64,000 bases of DNA from Chamaelirium japonicum (GCA_947650365.1 OX393555.1:16046251-16110250); one strand, 5' to 3'; shown: positions 20,084 to 32,882, numbered from the stretch's first letter. A program made the numbers and translations. Notes: generated from the sequence alone by a model not told the origin.

Positions 20084-21511
20084 CTCATGAAAGTCGTCGA
20101 GCTGACGCTCCCAGCTTGGACTACCCACACCGGTATCGTCTTCCTCTCCCTGATGAGCAGAGAGCCCGGGGGAACGGCGGTGAGATGTAGCTTCAGTGGC
20201 CCCGAGGGGAGAACGAGGAGGTGGCCCGGCGGCGCCCCCAGAAGCAGAGGGGGAAGGCGAAGGCATGAACTCCCGGACCTCCGCGCGATCAAGTTTTCTA
20301 GCGGCAGGGGCAGCAGGTGGTGCAACGGTAGGTGCAGCAGGGGGACCGCGCGGTGAAGCTCGCCCACGCGACCCAGCCGAGCTAGACGGCATGGCTCGCT
20401 CGTCTCGCCCGAGGGAAGGAGAGAGACTATAACCGGAAGACCTCTCCGAGTCTTCTATCTCCACGTGCTGCTTACCCGTCGACGGCACGTCCTCTACCCA
20501 GTCGTCGAGGAGGGAGCGAAGGTCGTCGGCAGCAGCAAGTCGCATGGAGCGAGCGAGAAGAGCGCGTCCAGCATCTTCGTCGCTGGAAGACTCGTTTAAC
20601 AAAGCTCGCCTCCTTGATTTCCCCGACGGCACAGCTACGTTGCGCGCAGCCGGACGGCTGCACTCGCCTGCAGCTTTAGTCGACTTCGCGCGCCGCCTGA
20701 AGACCACGCAGAGTTTAGATGTAGCGGTGTTTGGATTGAAGTGTCTGACGGAGCTGACGTACCTGTCAGGAAGCTCAGAAGAGTAAGTAATGGGCTCTTC
20801 TCCTCTACCGGACGCCGCACGCTGTTTGCCTTTCTTGGAAGTGGAGCCGTAGGACCTGACGACCGGTAGCTTCGGAAAAAGCTGCCGCCAGTCGTCATCG
20901 TTGTTCGTCACCCGCTTAATAAGTTGGTCAAGCTCTTCCTCAACAGCCTCAGGGCACTGAAGCTGCTTGGAAGGGTAGTAGTCCTCGATGGTCGCGGCGA
21001 GATGAGAGATGTGACCGAGGACTTTGAAGCCACCCCTCCAAGGTCCCCCGACAACGATGGGGCACTCCTTCCAACCCCTCACCGTGTCAGATAGACCCCC
21101 AATAGGAGGGCGGCTGCCTACGCGCGCCTGCAGGCTGAAGTACGAGAAGACGCTGCCAGGCGTTACCTTGTAATCATTGAGGAAATATTTCTTCAAAAGG
21201 TACGCGATGCAGAGCTGCTGCCCCGCCAGCACTTCCAATTCTTCTATACAGCGGAGGATCCTCCAGCCGTTGCCAGCTATCTGGCCAGGAGACACGTTCA
21301 TGCGCTCCAGCAGACGACCAGAGAAGCTCGCCAGGGGAAGTCGCAGGCCGCAGCGAAGCTGGCCGAGCGTGACGACAGTGCGGTCGTTGTCTGACGGGTT
21401 CAAAGGACCGGTAGCGAAGGCAAGCGAAATCATATCTGGAATACCGTATGCTGCCCGGACCTCCTTCATCAGAGGGAACTTGTTCACCATCGAGAACCAG
21501 GTGAAAGTCAT
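20084..21511 (-). CDS. Element A antisense gene, exon 1: Transposase_28-like protein (intact)
   Basis: From ATG 21511 to the donor G|GTAAGT at 20084/20083 this exon has 476 open codons. Joined in phase 0 to exon 2 (7279-6788) it would give about 639 residues. The N-terminal third (M-T-F-T-W-F, SFSGRLLERM, L-L-K-K-Y-F-L-N-D-Y, PIVVGGPWRGGF) matches the Pfam Transposase_28-like pattern. A Lys/Arg-rich patch (K-K-G-K-Q-R near codon 250, R-R-R-A-K-S, G-K-S-R-R-R) may be nuclear localisation signals. An acidic Ser-rich and Pro/Ala-rich linker follows. Expression would need a ~12.8-kb intron to be spliced, because B sits in the intron. Confidence 0.78.
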
Positions 21512-21515
21512 CTTC

Positions 21516-21640
21516 GCCGCAAGTCCTCGACGTGTATCCAAACGAGCCGACACGCAGGTACTCGACGTGTATCCAAACGAGCCGACACGCAGGTACTCGA
21601 CGTGTATCCAAACGAGCCGACACGCAGGCGAAACTTCTCC
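21516..21640 (-). repeat. Leader minisatellite of element A antisense gene
   Basis: Three near-perfect ~35-bp copies (GTATCCAAACGAGCCGACAC on +, joined by GCAGGTACTCGAC) lie between the ATG and the TATA box. They are more uniform than in B, so copies are exchanged or homogenised. Confidence 0.85.
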
Positions 21641-21705
21641 CAAATGAACCTTCAGCCGCAGAGGAAAGATCTGAAGCAGAGGGAAAAAATGAACCATCTG
21701 GCTCC

Positions 21706-21713
21706 TATTTATA
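21706..21713 (-). promoter_or_regulatory. TATA box of element A antisense gene
   Basis: TATAAATA on the minus strand, about 195 bp upstream of ATG 21511, matching 8837-8844 in B. Confidence 0.65.
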
Positions 21714-21964
21714 AACGAAGTTGGAGCTAGATGGGTTTGAATTTCGAGGAGGCGGCGCCCGGCGATGCCATGTGGCGAAAAATCAGAAAAAACCCAGACA
21801 GCTGTTTTTGAGTTGCAACAGCCCCGATCTGAGGCGGGCATGCAAACTGAGACGCGCACGCAAGCCGGTGCGGGCGCGCAAGGCGATACTAGCGTGCAAG
21901 TTGAGGCTGCATGCAAATCGAGGCGAAGTGATCCTGACCGGGCGGGACCAAAGACCGTCCGGTC

Positions 21965-21976
21965 AGGAGGGGGTAT
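21965..21976 (+). promoter_or_regulatory. Element A polypurine tract
   Basis: AGGAGGGGGTAT immediately before TGTGTGTACC at 21977; identical to B's tract. Confidence 0.85.
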
Positions 21977-23128
21977 TGTGTGTACCATTCTCTTTTGGAG
22001 CCGGTCGGTCGGTCACCAAGGAGGGCAGCAGCCCCCCCTCTCCCTGGGTCGGCATGTAGCCAGGGGGGGGGGGGCGGTCGGTCGGTCACCAAAGAGGGCA
22101 GCAGCCCCCCCTCTCTCTCTGTGGGTCGGCATGTAGCCAGGGGGGGCCGGTCGGTCGGTCACCAAAGAGGGCAGCAGCCCCCCCCTCTCTCTCTATGGGT
22201 TGGCATGTAGCCAGGGGGGGCCGGTCGGTCGGTCACCAAAGAGGGCAGCAGCCCCCTCCCTTTTTCTCTGTGGGTCGGCATGTAGCCAGGAGAGGGGGCC
22301 GGTCGGTCGGTCACCAAAGAGGGCAGCAGCCCCCCCCCCCCCCCCTCTCTCCCCTGGGTCGGCATGTAGCCAGAGGGGGAGGGGTCGGTCGGTCACCAAG
22401 GAAGCACACCCTCCCTCTTCTCGATGGGACGTACAATGAGCCGAGGAGTGAAGCAGCAGTCGAACACGGAGGTCTCGCAGTGCTGACAACGCCCCGCGTT
22501 TTCGGGCCAAAGTGACTAGGTGTCAACCGCGCGCCACGTCACCGCGGTGGTTGAGCTCATTGCGGAGACACGTCAACCGCCCGATTTTAGCGGGGCGTCG
22601 TAACCGTCACCCCGCCACTATAAAAGGGGACCTACCCCTTCAGCAAAAGGAGGAAGAATTCTGGAGGAGACGCTGCCCGTTTCGTCCCGGAATTTGCGGA
22701 GCTGCGGAGATCGATCGGTCTACACCCAGAGGCTGTCTGCAGAGATCAGTGGGTCTGCACCCAGAGGCTGTCTGCGAAGGTCGGTCGGTCTGCACCCAGA
22801 GGCTGTCTGCGGAGGTCGGTCGGTCAGCAGCCAGACACTGTTTGCAAGCGACCTGCAGACAGACGCTGTCTGCAGCGGTCGGTAGACTGAGTGAAATTGC
22901 AGAGGTCGGTAGTTTGGGAGACCGGTCCTCAGGGTATGTAATTGGGGTTAAGGTGAGAGAATTGTAACCGAAGGAATGGTCTTAGTGCATTCTCGCCCCG
23001 CCCGTGGTTTTTTCCCCTTCGACGTTGCGAAGGGGTTTTTCCACGTAACCATCGTCTCTTCTTTGCATTTGGCTTGTTGGATTGTGCTCGCCACCCGAAC
23101 CGCCCGGTTCGATTCAGAAGCCCCCACA
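21977..23128 (+). repeat. Element A 3' LTR (1152 bp)
   Basis: Starts TGTGTGTACC and ends GCCCCCACA. It is homologous to, but inverted relative to, B's LTRs. The U3 minisatellite (22010-22400) has about six copies of a ~65-bp unit with GGTCGGTCGGTCACCAAAGA and GGTCGGCATGTAGCCAGGGG. TATAAAA is at 22619-22625. The 34-bp array follows at 22700-22880. Its U3 minisatellite differs in sequence and copy number from B's, while the region around the TATA box is well conserved. Confidence 0.94.
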
Positions 23129-23420
23129 TAAACGATGATCCTGAACCGTTGTCATGTACGTCATTTATTATAAACAACGGTCATAAACCATCTCATATCA
23201 AGAACAGACATAAACCGTCGCAAAAGATCGTCGTTCTACAGTCAATCAGGGTGGTTGGTTTAATAAAAACAACAACGATTGACCATAGTTAATAAACGAC
23301 GGTGTCCGACCGTCATTTATTTGTGTCTATTTTTAAAAATAACTTGATTTTAAATAAACGACGGTTAAAGACTGTCATTTATCTGAAGAGGTTTTTTGAA
23401 AAAAACCATCACTTCAAACA
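23129..23420. mobile_element. CACTA-like subterminal repeat region (fragment)
   Basis: Contains ATAAACGACGGT several times in both orientations (for example 23292 and 23364) with ACCGTCATTTAT complements. This is the style of subterminal repeat seen in plant CACTA (En/Spm-like) transposons. No terminal CACTA/TAGTG is visible; the left end may have been cut when A inserted. It may be linked to the sucrose synthase fragment that follows. Confidence 0.4.
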
Positions 23421-23436
23421 TGGCACTGCAAGCATG

Positions 23437-24271
23437 GACCAAGTGAAAGCACTGGAGGAGGAATTGCTCCTTAGGATCAAGCAGCAGGGGCTGAATATAA
23501 AGCCTCAGATTCTTCTAGTAATCCTGAAATCCAACAATGAGAATCTAATTCCGAGTAGAATTCACTGACATAAATTTAGGACTTAGTCCAATGACTCCAA
23601 TGATGGATGCAAGAGCATCTGATGTAGAGATTGGCAGGTAACAAGCCTCATACCAGAAGCCCGGGGGACGAAATGCAACCAGGAACTCCAGCCGATCCTC
23701 AACACGAAGCACTCACATATCCTTCGGGTGCCCTTCAAGACGGAGAGTGGAGTTCAACGACAGTGGGAGCCCTACCTCGAGAGATTCGCACAGGTACGCC
23801 ATCGATCGGTCGCTCATTCCTCAGACTTTCATAGCTTCTTTGCACATCAAGACTGTCCTGACAAGCGGGCGCATTGTTTCGGGGTGCCCTCAGGATGCGG
23901 CGGAAAGAATTCTCGACCACATGGAAGTGAAGCCAGACCTGATAATTGGGAATTACACTGATGGAAACTTGGTAGCATCTCTGGTGGCAACCAAGCTTGG
24001 AATTACTCCAGTATCTGTAATAATTCCAATTCATCGGAATCTTGAATCCATGGTTGAAGGAGTAATCAAACATAAAAGTTCTTTTCTTCTTCTACTTGAA
24101 CTATTACTCATCTGCCATTGACCTTGAAAACCAGGGGACCATAGCGCATGCCCTCGAATGGAAGGAGCTGGACCCGAAGCACCATTTCTCGTGCCAATTC
24201 ACAGCAGACATGATCTCGATGAACACAACCGATTTCATCATCACAAGCACATACCAAGAGATCGCCGGAAG
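23437..24271 (+). pseudogene. Sucrose synthase gene fragment: four exons with introns
   Basis: Four coding blocks match the middle of plant sucrose synthase, at the end of the N-terminal half and the start of the GT-B domain: 23437-23517 (KALEEELLLRIKQQGL), 23638-23793 ([17 protein letters not shown]), 23894-24010 ([18 protein letters not shown]) and 24135-24271 ([18 protein letters not shown]-like, [12 protein letters not shown]). The three introns are GT-AG and phase 0, and exon frames are open. Compared with the family, about 7 residues are missing in exon 2 and 10 in exon 4. The start, the catalytic nucleotide-binding half and the end are absent. It is therefore a captured or decayed fragment, not a working enzyme. 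Confidence 0.85.
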
Positions 24272-24283
24272 ATTAGAATTGAA

Positions 24284-24758
24284 TTAACCAATGAATTGTT
24301 TCCTGCATTTGGATGTAATGCTCTTAAGAGTCTGAGGATATTAGCTCGCTACGACGATGAAGAATGGTGATCGATTTTGATGTGATCTTATCAATTAGGG
24401 TTTTGAGGTTTATCAAAAGATATCAAAGCGAAGGCAGAAAGCAGTATGCTTGCACCAGAATGTATAGATTAATAGTTAATGAAGTAAAAGCACAAAGCTT
24501 TTGGACAATCAATTAAGAATATAAGAAAGAAGTTTGAAGAACTTCATTTTGCATTTATTCGAAGCCAAAGCAGCAAATTTATGCCCAATCAGATGCATAA
24601 CAAAAGGTTGTAATTAGGACAGTCAATATTATCTGATCTGGACTTTAGAGTTAAGACATGAAGCAACACCAGCGCGCACAGATTAAACTATTTCACCAAT
24701 TTTGCAGACAACAATACAATACTAAAGAAAACTGAGCAAAAACTTGATTTATGATATA
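24284..24758. other. No gene seen
   Basis: AT-rich sequence after the sucrose synthase fragment. I see no further sucrose synthase exons, ORFs or repeats here. Confidence 0.6.
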
Positions 24759-26081
24759 TGTCGGGGGAAATTTTTGCTGGTGAGGCCGTCCGACCAGCAA
24801 GGCAAGAAAAACGTGAGAACGGCTGGCTCCGTGAGGAGCGCAGACCCTCCGACGCTCAAGTTAGTGATGGTTCGAAAGGGAGAAGGTTTAGAAGTAGGAA
24901 AATGTCTGGGTTTTGAGTTTCGAATATGTACTTTGGAGCCAGGGATCGTACCTTTATAAACCTTTTGCACACTGCCAAAGTCTGACACGTGACCGCTCTT
25001 TTTCGCACTTTCTACACCTTCACATGCCAGCCCACATGGTCCCTTTAATGGCCTTTGTCATTTAGCCTGCCAGGCGGTGGCGGTCTAGGCCAGGTAGACG
25101 TTCTGGAAGGCTCTAGTCTGGGGCATTCTAGATCGACCTTGACTGGCGAATGTGGCTCGCAATCGTCCACGTAGTTCCATGGGGGTGGTAACATCTGTTG
25201 ATTTGTTACCGCCTTACTGTAGGCAACCACCGCGGGGAAGTAGGTAAACTCTTTTGTTGTTACATGATCGGGCGAGCTCCTAGGCAAGTCAATCGTGAGC
25301 TAACTGGGAGAGCTCCCGGGCGAGCTATGGGTGTTGAATCTTCTGAGGGGTTCTTTAAGCTAAGCCAGGGGCGACCTCCTCCGCGCGCGAGCTGATCACG
25401 TATGGTCAGGGCAAGCTCCCAGGCGAGCTGTGGGCGTTAGTCAGGGGCGACCTCTTCCGCATGCGAGCCAATCGCGTGCGGTCAGGGCGAGCTCCCGGCA
25501 AGCTGTGGGCGTTAGCCAGGGGCGACCTCTTCCGCGATCAAGCCGATCGAGTGTGGTTAGGGCGAGCTGTGGGCATTAGCTAGGGGTGACCTCTTCCGCG
25601 TGTGAGCTGATCGCGTGAGGTCAGGGCGAGCTCCCAAGCGAGATGGCAGTGGGCGACGTACGTCCGGTGAGTTGCGAGACATCTTACGGTATGTGACACT
25701 TATCATCAAGAGATGACTCTCGGCGTATGTGCTGATCCCTATTCGAGCTACGTGCAAGCTAATCTCGCACGAGCTGCTCCCTTTTTGAGCTACGTGCGAG
25801 CTGATCGCGCGCAAGCTGCTCGTGAGGGTGGAGGCCAACTTCGTTGGGAGTGTTCTTTGAACTTCAAGACCTATTTTGGTTACAATGCTTCTTACCCAAA
25901 AATCAGGATTAGCCTTGAATCCCGAGCTCATCTGGGGGGGGCTTCTTCTTTGGTCATCCGATGTCACCCAGCGTGTGCCCAAAGACAAGGGCAATCTCCC
26001 TGAGAACTTCTGTCGTCTCGTCGTGACCTCCCCTGCTGCTGCCACGTGGACGACGAGCCGGTGGCTTTTTTGGCAGCATCA
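24759..26081 (-). mobile_element. Probable solo LTR (1.3 kb)
   Basis: Starts TGTCGGGGG and ends GCAGCATCA, that is TG...CA, with 5-bp flanks ATATA (24754-24758) and ATATC (26082-26086), one mismatch. A TATAAA reads on the minus strand at 24958-24953. GC content is well above the flanks. No PBS, PPT or coding region adjoins it. The tandem repeat at 25260-25660 lies inside. It is not related to the LTRs of A-D. Confidence 0.5.
25260..25660. repeat. Tandem repeat, ~85-bp unit with GGGCGAGCTCC
   Basis: About five copies containing GGTCAGGGCGAGCTCCC, GCTGTGGGCGTTAG and CAGGGGCGACCTCTTCCGC. Two weaker copies of GAGCTACGTGCGAGCTGATC follow to ~25820. Located in the upstream half of the probable solo LTR. 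Confidence 0.75.
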
Positions 26082-28725
26082 ATATCCAAGACAGGGATTC
26101 CACAATAACAATAGCAATCTAATTTCTAGAGCATAAATTTAAATAAAGGAATCAAGGAGGAAGAATAGCACAAATTGACCAATTCTAATGCTGGATGCCT
26201 GGATCTATGTGCGACAGCAGATATGATAATTTAAACTAGTAGAAATACCCAAATACATATAGACTAAACATATTGGATTAACTGACCAAACCAAACTCTA
26301 ATGACATCTCATCTCAATTAACCAAACCAAATTCATTATGTGTAACATCAGAATTAGAAAATAAACCACACTAAAACTCAAAGACAACAAAATACCGAGA
26401 GAATTGACACCGAATGTAATTGGATATATTGTGCTCCATATAGATTTTAGGTCCTCTCGTAGCACCCCTAATTACAACTTAATGCAACAGGTCGCATCAA
26501 TAGCTTCCATTGCTTTGAGACTTGAGATCCTCCTCGATATCATAACATGACCTAGTTCCAGTCTGACAATACCTTTTACTGTAATGGGACCTACATTTGA
26601 TCTTTCAAGCTAATATCAAAATTTCTGACAAGTGATTGTTATCAATAAACTTCTGAGGCCTCGGAAGTCATACACACACGAGTAGATGTTACCTTGCTCA
26701 TGAAACTTTGAATTATGGTCTAACAACTCTCATCGAGTGGATGTGTGGCATTCATCGGTCCGTGTCGCCAATCACTTGGTTCTTATGCTTGGCAAAAGAG
26801 AAACTTGGATGACGGATTAAACATGACAATGAATCCATGCCAACTGATAAGGTGTCTCCTTTCATTTCACCTTAAGGTTCAGCTTTTCCACCATCTCCAT
26901 CGATAAAAAAATCACCATGCTCCCTTCCTCACTTTATCAACAATCATCTTGTATAATTTCCACACAGGTGATTGTGGTTTTAAGGATACTATTGTGCTTC
27001 CACTCTGTCATTCACTATATACAGTCCAGTTACCTCTAAGATGATTAATAAGCATCCATGTTCAACAAAGCTTCAATTGGGTTTGGCACAGGAGTGCAGA
27101 GTAACTAGGGCATCACCGGGTGATTTTTTTTAGTTCCACCACTTTGTTGTCAATTCTTTATTGTTTTCTTTCCTTTTGTCGGTTCGCTACGTGTGGTTGC
27201 GGAAGAATTGGAGTACTTACTGAATTTGTTGTTTCAAGAACTCAAGCTTCTTTGACATCAGTAGTTAATATTTCAGTTTGGACGAAATTAGTTTCAAGCC
27301 TACTTCTAATTCATAGATCATGACGAGGAGAAAGAAAGTATAAAATATCATGAAAGAAGGGTTTTTGAACCGTTAGCACAGGCCGAATGAGTCTTAGATA
27401 CCAATTGTTGTTTTAAAGCTTTCTAGTGTACACAAGTTGAAAGCGGAAAGTAGAAATCAGATCTTCACATCAAGTTAGAAAGCAATCCTGAAATAAATGT
27501 AGCAAAAATCAACTTCTTCTAATCTTAGAGCGATATATAACACAAACGGTAGGTATTTAGCAAATAACTAGTAAAAGTCAACTTCTTCTAATCTCAGAAT
27601 GATGTATGACACAGATGATAGGTATTTAGCAAATAACCAATAGAAATCAACTTCAAATCCTGAACAGTCTCCCTATAAGTTACATGCATAAAAAGTATAA
27701 TAGAATGTTGTGAACATCAAAACCTTATAAATTCTAGATAAAATATAATATCTAGGTTCAAAATCAACTTCTAGACTAAGCTTATCGACCTTATGTAGAT
27801 CTAGTTAGACCAAAATAAAGAAGAAAATGCAACCAAGTTCAATTACAAATCATAGACTTGAGTAAAATTGATTTTTCATGCAGAAATTTTGCAAATATGC
27901 AATTAATAGACCACATGTAAACAACTGGATCATACCTTGTGGCTCCAAGCAATAATTTTGGAGGTTTGCACCAAACGATTACAATCCTAAACTTAATAAA
28001 AATGAAACACGATTTCTATTGTTGAAAGAAGAAAACACAAAATCAAGTGTATATCAAAATAAATACTTATACCATAAAGTAATCACTTGATTTGTTAAGT
28101 TTTTACTATGATCAGTAGAGAATGATCGTGCAAGGCCAAAATTAGCAAGCTTCAAATTCCCTTTTTTTATCAATTAGAAGATTGGATCTTGCATATAAAA
28201 TCAGCAACAAAATAGTAGCACTAAAAGATCCGCTAGATAATATACCAAAAGAAGATTTTATTTTGAACCTGATCACTCCATCTTCTGATCCATAAATGGG
28301 AGCATCTTCATCGAGCTAATAATAATGATAAATTTGATAAAGAATTGATAGAAGTTCTAAACTGTAATTCAATAGAAAAAAAAGAGAAAATGACATGAAT
28401 TTCTCACATTCAATAATGCATCAATAGACATTGGGTGCCTAAGTTAAAAATAAGTTAAATTAATTGATGTTGTAAGGATTGTCATCATAAACAAATGTTT
28501 ATATCCAAGCAAATAAATGCAAGTGCCCACCTAAATAAAAAAAATGTACGTACCTCCCTGGAGGACGTTGTCAGGATATATGGTATCCACAAGAGTACTT
28601 ACTCTTGATAGAAGAGAAACCTTACTAAAAAAATAAAAAATAAAAAATCCAACTATACATTAATTCAATCCCACATATTAAAAGATCACACTATAGACTT
28701 AAGTACATATTGATCAATCTATACA
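26082..28725. other. AT-rich intergenic DNA, no gene seen
   Basis: No supported coding region. A Copia-style PBS complement (GATACCAATTG at about 27390) is followed by TGTTG, so a worn Copia LTR may start near 27396. A ~95-bp duplication with GGTATTTAGCAAATAAC lies at about 27540-27650. Confidence 0.5.
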
Positions 28726-28729
28726 CTAA

Positions 28730-29720
28730 AACTCGAATTAGTTGTTTTTGTTTCTAAAATGCTCGGATTACATTGTGACCCTATTCAAGCGTATTTTGGA
28801 CCGATTCATACTATTTCAGATCGATTTGATGTGAATCATGCTTTATTAGAGCTCGAAGCGATCATTTTGCCTCTAAAATTATTGCATTACCCCAAAACTT
28901 GACATTTTAGAGGACTTACTCCTCTTGTATTGTATTGTGAACCATTTCAAGCTCATTTTGGATCGATTCATACTATTTCGGACCGATTTGATACGATTCG
29001 TGTTTCATTAGAACTTGAATCGGTCATTTCATCTTTAAAATTATTGTATTATCCCAAAACCTGACATTTTAGATAAAATGACTGATTTGACACGATTCAT
29101 GCTTTATTAAAACTCGAATCAATTATTTTTGTTTCTAAAATGCTCAGATTGCATTCTAAACCCTCTTCAAGCCCATTTTGGATCGATTCATACTATTTCG
29201 GATCGATTTAATACGATTCGTGCTTCATTAGAACTCGAATTGGTCATTTTATCTCTAAAATTGTTGTATTACCCAAAACCTGACATGGTATCCACAAACG
29301 GACTTACTCCTAATCGGAGAAGAACCTTACTAAAAAATAAAGAAGAAAAATATTATGCTTCATTAAAACTTGTATTGATCGTTTACTAGGAGAGGACTTA
29401 CTCCACAACGTGCTTCATTAAAACCCATGTCGATATTTTTATCTTTAAAATGGTTGGATTGCATTGTGAACCTTATTCATGCCCGATTTGCATCGATTTA
29501 TGTTATTTTGGAATGATTCAGTATGATTCATGCTCTAACTATACTTGAATAAGTCGTATCATGTCTAAAATGGTCGAATCACGTTGTGAACCATATTCAT
29601 CTAGTTCTTACGGTGTATTGTTCTCGATACAAAAGTGTCGGCCATAACTCTTCCTAGAGTTGAATCTATTTCGAATTGCTCGATTCATACTCGAATCGGC
29701 TGTTTTGTGCCTAAATTGCT
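28730..29720. repeat. Degenerate tandem array, ~170-190-bp unit
   Basis: At least five imperfect copies containing AAAATGCTCGGATTGCATTG, CATTTTGGATCGATTCATAC, ACTATTTCGGATCGATTTGA and CGTGCTTCATTAGAACTCGA. The sequence decays towards the right. Unit size and AT richness resemble old satellite DNA. Confidence 0.75.
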
Positions 29721-30330
29721 CGAATTAGTGTATGATGCAAAGAAATCATAGTTAACAACATGCGCGATAAATTAGCATATGTATTATATTGTGTGTCCTT
29801 GATAGGGCATCTCTATCTGGATGAGATGAATTATAATTTCGACATACCTAATTATTTAACTACGTCATGAATGAAAAACATCTCCATTAATTTTATTTCC
29901 TAACTTGCCCTATATTTTTTTCAGAGAAGCAAACATGATTAGTCTACCGAATATGATCATAAACGTTTCCAAATAATTATTATTCAGAAACCATCAAAGA
30001 AATTATGGCATTCCATCAAAATATATATCGGTGATGCAAAGTATTAGAGATATACCATAATCACTAGGTGCAGCTTGAAGAATCCATAGATGGTTTCTCA
30101 TAAAAGCAGCTTACCCAACTATCCTGAAATAGGACAATCCATCAAAAATTATTAATATTGAACACAAAAGTAAACACATGCTAGTATGGATCTAAGACTA
30201 CAAGTTCAGCAAGTATGGGTGGACTACTACGAAATGAACACATATAATATAAGAGAATCAGACTGCAGTTCTAAGTATCTCAGAAATATACACTTCACAA
30301 CTTAGAAATAAAATAATAAAACACGTTGCT
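29721..30330. other. AT-rich DNA, no gene seen
   Basis: No ORF, repeat or motif that I can support. Confidence 0.5.
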
Positions 30331-30331
30331 A

Positions 30332-30852
<521 letters not shown>

Positions 30853-30934
<82 letters not shown>
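30853..30934. repeat. (TA)n/(TG)n microsatellite
   Basis: Twelve TA then about 29 TG dinucleotides. Confidence 0.97.
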
Positions 30935-30936
<2 letters not shown>

Positions 30937-30959
30937 ACTAGCTAACTATAAAAAGCTGA

Positions 30960-32060
30960 CCTGAGCCAGCTGCTCAAGGTCCACTGCTTACTCCTCGGAG
31001 TCAGAGTCGATATCCGACTAGTCGAGTACCAAGGTGGTATAGAGTTCCCTCAGCATCCGGTCCTACCTCCTCGACCACCGATCCAGCCTCTTGAGTATCT
31101 TGCGCTGTGCGAGCTGCTCATCATAGAAGTGGTCGAGGTCCACATCTAGGCTATATATACAGAAAGAGCCTCAAGAGTCGCGAGACCTCCTGGCTGAGGT
31201 ACTACAGCGGTCTTGTCCTTGTCCTTCTCCTCTGTCGCCTTGTCTGGGACGAACTCCTCGCCCTCGTCATCTGAGATAAGGTCGACACTCACCCGCTGGG
31301 CCCGAGTGACCCTCAAAAGATACTCGGCCCCTATGGGCTGCATAGGGCGAGCAACCTCGAAGCCGGAAGGGAAAGGCACCCGAAATAACTGAAGAATCCT
31401 AGTGATAAACCTAGGAAAAGGTAGCACATTGTGCCCTACGATCGGCACGAGTGTCAATAGTGAGGAACATACAATAAGCGATGTATTTGCAGACGTCAAA
31501 AGAAGACATGACACCCCTACTGATCTCGAACATAAGCTGAGCCGTTTCCTAGAGGACAACATCCTTGCTCCCCTTAGCAGGCTGCAAGTTGTACTGAACA
31601 AACTTGCGAATAATGCCATGTAGAGGAGTAATGATGGTCACAGGAAAGTTCGAGTGACCTGCGTCAATGTAATGGATATGACGGGGTCCGGCTAGAGCAT
31701 GCAGCCAATGGAGTCGCATCACGCTAGTCATTTAGGTTGGGGAAGACGTAATGGACGAACTGGATGCTGAATCCTTATGATCTGAGCAAGTATGCTCAGG
31801 GTGATGGTCATCGAGACCCCCTAAACATACGTAGAGAAAGATTGACCCTGCCTAGGGATCACTATCGTCAAGTGCATATTGGCATAGAAATACCGAGTAA
31901 GAAGTAGATACACCAGGAGGAGACGAATGCGAGTTCGGAGAGGAAGAGAAGGGGTGACAGATTGTGTGCACGAAACGCTCGGATCGAGTCTTGTAAAGAC
32001 ATGAAATCGTGCGCAGTCGTGCATGAGTTAAAATTTGTACTAACACTCGTGCGCACGGCC
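30960..32060 (-). pseudogene. Decayed plant-transposon-associated protein gene
   Basis: On the minus strand, pieces in several frames read in order: EFYANMHLTI-like and FSTYV-R-G-V (about 32000-31800), M-R-L-H-W-L-H-A-L and H-Y-I-D-A-G (31730-31650), VPIVGHNVLPFPRFITRIL (about 31450), then an acidic tail D-D-E-G-E-E (31265) and a short C-terminal helix (31140-30960). This order resembles the plant family annotated as putative plant transposon protein (PF20167-like); the match is by eye only. It carries multiple stops and frameshifts and is clearly dead. It may have belonged to the same element as the Copia gag to the right. Confidence 0.45.
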
Positions 32061-32844
32061 CTGCTAAAATTTTCGATTTGAAAGCAAATTCATGCCACAA
32101 TCATAACTCCGATAGACTCCAAACCAATTGTCACACGGCGAGTATCCCAAGAGGATCGTATGAGCAGTAGTGCAACGCAAATACGACGGTTTGAATAATC
32201 TGTGCGCGGTGGCCGCGCACAAACATTAAAAATACAAACAGGGGCAAAATAGTAAATTACTGATATATAAGGGTTAAAACTACCTAGAATCATCTAAACT
32301 TGAAGAATACATCTAAGGGTAACTATTAAATCATACTTAAGATCAATAGTATCATATCAGATTAGATTAATACGCAAATAAGCATAATTTTAATAGGACT
32401 AAATTCTAAATATGCATAAGTGTGATCTCGACCCAATATAGAACAAGCATATAATCGCATTTCATATCATTTTATATTTAAACAACATAAATTTATACTT
32501 AGCACAGTATCAACAATCCAAATAAGGACACTCTTATTTAGTTAAAATTCGATAAAAACACATTTGGCTAATTTTGGCTATGTTTCAAGATTTCTCTTTT
32601 ATTTATTCTTTAGAAAATCTAATGCAACAGATCTCGTGTAAAGAATATAAGTTGGCATCCCCTCGCCAGTTGGCCAGTGGTGTTGAGCTTCGAGATGCCC
32701 CTACGAGCCATTTTACTGAAGCGAGTTGCGAAAAGTCATGGAACCATTTGAAGAGTCCCTTGTAACAAGAATATGACCGACAACTTCAAGCTAGTTGGTT
32801 TTGGGTACCGTGCACATTGCTCCTCGGGCTATGATCTTGAGATC

Positions 32845-32882
<38 letters not shown>

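Larger units (their letters stand above)
20011..23128 (+). mobile_element. Element A, right part: antisense exon 1 and 3' LTR
   Basis: Continues A after the nested element. It contains the remaining 73 bp of the antisense intron (20011-20083), antisense exon 1, its leader and TATA box, the PPT and the 3' LTR. A's 5' LTR is outside the window, so its own target duplication cannot be checked. The five bases after the LTR are TAAAC. Confidence 0.92.

Noticed and set aside
27120-27323. 67-codon hydrophobic frame
   Set aside because: No homology recognised, poor start context, AT-rich intergenic sequence.
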